Source of the DNA: Caballeronia glathei
GTDB lineage: Bacteria; Pseudomonadota; Gammaproteobacteria; Burkholderiales; Burkholderiaceae
Direction: 5' to 3'
DNA: 64,000 nucleotides
Assembly (NCBI RefSeq): GCF_000698595.1
Contig: NZ_JFHC01000031.1
Coordinates: 28,600 to 92,599, forward strand
Shown here: in pieces, positions 59,601 to 64,000 of the stretch
Position numbering within the stretch: position 1 is the first letter of the stretch
How the letters are laid out: each line of letters opens with the position of its first letter
The notes under the pieces: model-generated
Told to the model about the DNA's origin: nothing
Seen by the model: the letters and a program-made list of their open reading frames with translations, nothing else
Databases searched by the model: none
Made by a program: the position numbers and the translations under genes

Positions 59601-59820
59601 GCTCCTCGGCGCGCTGCCGCTGATGCTCGGCTGGGGCGCCGGCTCCGAGCTGCGGCGCCCGCTCGGCGTGGCGATCGTGGGCGGCCTGATCGTGTCGCAG
59701 CTGCTCACGCTCTTCACGACGCCGGTGATCTATCTCGCGTTCGATTCGCTCGGCCGCCGCCTGCGGGCCCGCTTTCACCGCGGCGCCCCGCCGCCGCGCC
59801 CGGTGAGCGAGGCGGAGTGA
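56698..59820 (+). CDS. mdtB: RND multidrug efflux transporter subunit (MdtB-like)
   Basis: A 1040-residue RND pump with the usual 12 membrane segments and two large periplasmic loops. N-terminal FILRPVGTALLMAAIMLVGL, the periplasmic ALPAVDYPTIQVQTFYPGASPDVM, and TM4 with acidic residues (MALTIATGFVVDDAIVMIENI). MdtB and MdtC form a heterotrimer; the MdtB side has the fewer acidic residues. ATG at 56698. Ends four bases before mdtC. Confidence 0.95.
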   Translation: MNPSRLFILRPVGTALLMAAIMLVGLVALRFLPLSALPAVDYPTIQVQTFYPGASPDVMTSSVTAPLEKQFGQMASLNQMSSQSSAGASVITLQFNLDLPLDIAEQEVQAAINAAGNLLPSDLPAPPIYAKVNPADAPIITLAISSKTLPLTQVQDLADTRLAQKISQVAGVGLVSVSGGNRPAVRIQANTRALASYGLNIDDLRTTISNLNVNTPKGGFDGPSRAYTINANDQLTDAKAYQSAVIAYRNGRPVMLTDVATIVEGPENTKLGAWVDSTPAIILNVQRQPGANVIQVVDSIKKVLPQLQSSLPAALDVRIVTDRTTTIRASVRDVQFELALSVVLVVLVIYLFLANVWATLIPSLSVPLSLVGTLAVMYLCGFSLDNLSLMALTIATGFVVDDAIVMIENIARYVEDGDPPLEAALKGSRQIGFTIISLTVSLIAVLIPLLFMGDVVGRLFHEFAITLAVTIVISAVVSLTLVPMLCAKLLRHTPPKESKRFEARAHQFIDYVIARYAVALTWVLDRQRATLFVAVMTLVVTALLYVVIPKGFFPTQDTGVIQAITQAPQAASYKAVADQQQALAAQILKNPDVESLTSFIGVDGTNITLNSGRMLINLKPRDDRSNTSSDVIRALQSDVANIPGIKLFMQPVQDLTIDSTVSPTQYQFMLTDPNATEFAEWVPKLIDRLQHSPVLADVATDLQQNGQSVYVEIDRSTAARFGITPATVDNALYDAFGQRIISTIFTQSNQYRVILESEPTDAHYADILNGIYLPSSTATNGQVPLSSIATFHERAAPLLVTHLGQFPATTVSFNLAPGASLGAAVKEIEKAKQDINLPASFQIRFQGAALAFQASLSNELFLILAAIITMYIVLGVLYESFIHPITILSTLPSAGVGALLSLMLTGHDLDIIGIIGIVLLIGIVKKNAIMMIDFALEAEREEGKAPRDAIFQACLLRFRPILMTTMAALLGALPLMLGWGAGSELRRPLGVAIVGGLIVSQLLTLFTTPVIYLAFDSLGRRLRARFHRGAPPPRPVSEAE

Positions 59821-59824
59821 CGCG

Positions 59825-63130
<3,306 letters not shown>

Positions 63131-63226
63131 CGGCGCACGGTGCGGCGCCTGCATGCTGCTGACAGCGCGATCGGCGAAAATCGCTTAACGTTGAGGACGG
63201 TTCATCCCGAACAAGGAGCGTTTTCG

Positions 63227-63883
63227 ATGAAAGTTCTGCTGATCGGCGCACACGGCCGCACCGGGCGCCACATCGCACGGGAATTGCAGCGCGAAGCCAT
63301 TCCTTTCAAGGTCATGTTGCGCAAGTCCGCCCACAAGCCTGAATTCGTGGCGCTGGGCGCGGAGATCGTGCTCGGCGACCTGACGCACGATTTCTCCCAC
63401 GCATTCGACGACGTCACGCACGTGATCTATGCCGCCGGTTCCGCCGAATCGGAGGGCGTGAACGAGGAGCGCGCGATCGATCGCGATGCTGTCCAGCGTA
63501 CCGCCGACTACGCCAGGCGCCGGCGCGTGCAGCAACTTGTCGTAATTAGCGCCATTTCGGCTTACTGGCCCGACGCGAGTTCGCTTGCGCTCAAGCACTA
63601 TTCGAAGATGAAGCGCGAGGGCGACGATTACGTCGAGAAGCGCGGCGTGCCGTATGTGATTTTGCGGCCGGGGCCGCTGTCGGATGAACCGGCGAGCGGG
63701 ACGATCGCGCTTGCATCGGAACGTGCGGCGAATGCGCCGCCGGTGTCGCGGGAAGATGTGGCGCACGTCGCCGTGCAGTGCGTGCAGCTTGGGCTGCGGG
63801 ATGGCGTCGTTGGATTTGTCGGCGGGGATTTGCCTATCGGCGACGTACTGGCCGGGATTTCTTCGCTCGCGCTCGGGGGGTAG
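63227..63883 (+). CDS. NAD(P)-binding, atypical SDR-type protein
   Basis: A 218-residue protein with a Rossmann fold: GAHGRTGRHIARELQ (Gly-rich motif for the dinucleotide), FKVMLRKSAHKPEFVALGAEIVLGDLT, VIYAAGSAESEG, YSKMKREGDDYVEKRGVPYVILRPGPLSDEP. This is the NAD(P)H-binding / NmrA-like group of atypical SDRs; enzyme activity is not readable. ATG at 63227 with AAGGAGC eight bases upstream. Stands alone after the efflux operon. The 117 bases after it hold nothing I can name. Confidence 0.92.
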   Translation: MKVLLIGAHGRTGRHIARELQREAIPFKVMLRKSAHKPEFVALGAEIVLGDLTHDFSHAFDDVTHVIYAAGSAESEGVNEERAIDRDAVQRTADYARRRRVQQLVVISAISAYWPDASSLALKHYSKMKREGDDYVEKRGVPYVILRPGPLSDEPASGTIALASERAANAPPVSREDVAHVAVQCVQLGLRDGVVGFVGGDLPIGDVLAGISSLALGG

Positions 63884-64000
63884 TTGCGTTGGGGCTGACC
63901 CTTGGCGGTTTTTTCGCTATGCGATTGGTGTTTGCTAAGCGGCGCTTGTTGTTTACACCGTTTGATGCGCTCGGGCCTCTATGAAACTTGCTTTGTTCGC

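Overview
The window looks like a high-GC betaproteobacterium of the Burkholderia sensu lato group. This rests on codon and amino-acid bias and on the gene families of the chromosomal part. The species cannot be fixed from the sequence. Most of the window (about 6.4 to 47.6 kb, possibly all of 1 to 47.6 kb) is a temperate tailed-phage genome integrated beside an Lrp/AsnC-type regulator gene. Ordinary chromosomal genes follow from 47.7 to 64 kb. No rRNA, tRNA or CRISPR array is visible.

Positions 1-6.2 kb hold accessory genes of defence type: the end of a GHKL/Hsp90-like ATPase joined to a PD-(D/E)XK-like nuclease domain, an AlbA_2 (Schlafen-type) ATPase-like protein that ends in an RNA recognition motif, an EVE-HNH endonuclease, and a small membrane protein with a cysteine-rich outer domain. 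A DNA adenine methylase (6.4-7.2 kb) and a small unknown gene lead into the phage.

From 7.9 to 30.2 kb almost everything is on the minus strand and is the late region, read from right to left: terminase, lambda-type head genes (gpW-like joiner, portal, ClpP-like protease, decoration protein, capsid, attachment protein), P2-type contractile tail genes (Z, V, W, J, I, fibre, tail-fibre assembly, sheath FI, tube FII, E/E', tape measure, U, X, D), then a coiled-coil membrane protein, a GH108 endolysin and a 3TM holin. Four clear Rho-independent terminators lie inside or in front of this late region. A zinc-cluster protein with Q-like character sits just before the first one, so antitermination is the likely late switch.

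From 31.4 to 39.6 kb lies the replication and decision region: a primase-helicase with an embedded FtsK-gamma-like winged helix, a CII-like regulator, a Cro-like protein, a CI-like S24 repressor, and a plus-strand early operon of small genes ending in a ParB-like protein and a PrtN-family protein. Repressor half-sites (TAAACCA) sit inside two near-identical promoters. A different palindrome, CAAAGTSACTTTG, is scattered through the phage.

From 39.9 to 47.6 kb an intact IS66 element with a perfect 8-bp target duplication has landed next to a two-gene candidate defence operon (a PD-(D/E)XK-like protein and an OLD-family ATPase/TOPRIM nuclease). The tyrosine integrase follows, and beside it a nested palindrome that may be part of the attachment region. 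No tRNA is at the junction.

From 47.7 kb onward: an Lrp/AsnC regulator divergent from a cysteine-dioxygenase-type cupin, an MscS-family channel, a lipoprotein, a DJ-1/PfpI protein, a small membrane protein, a candidate small RNA, an IclR regulator, an MdtABC-type RND efflux operon, and an NAD(P)-binding protein.
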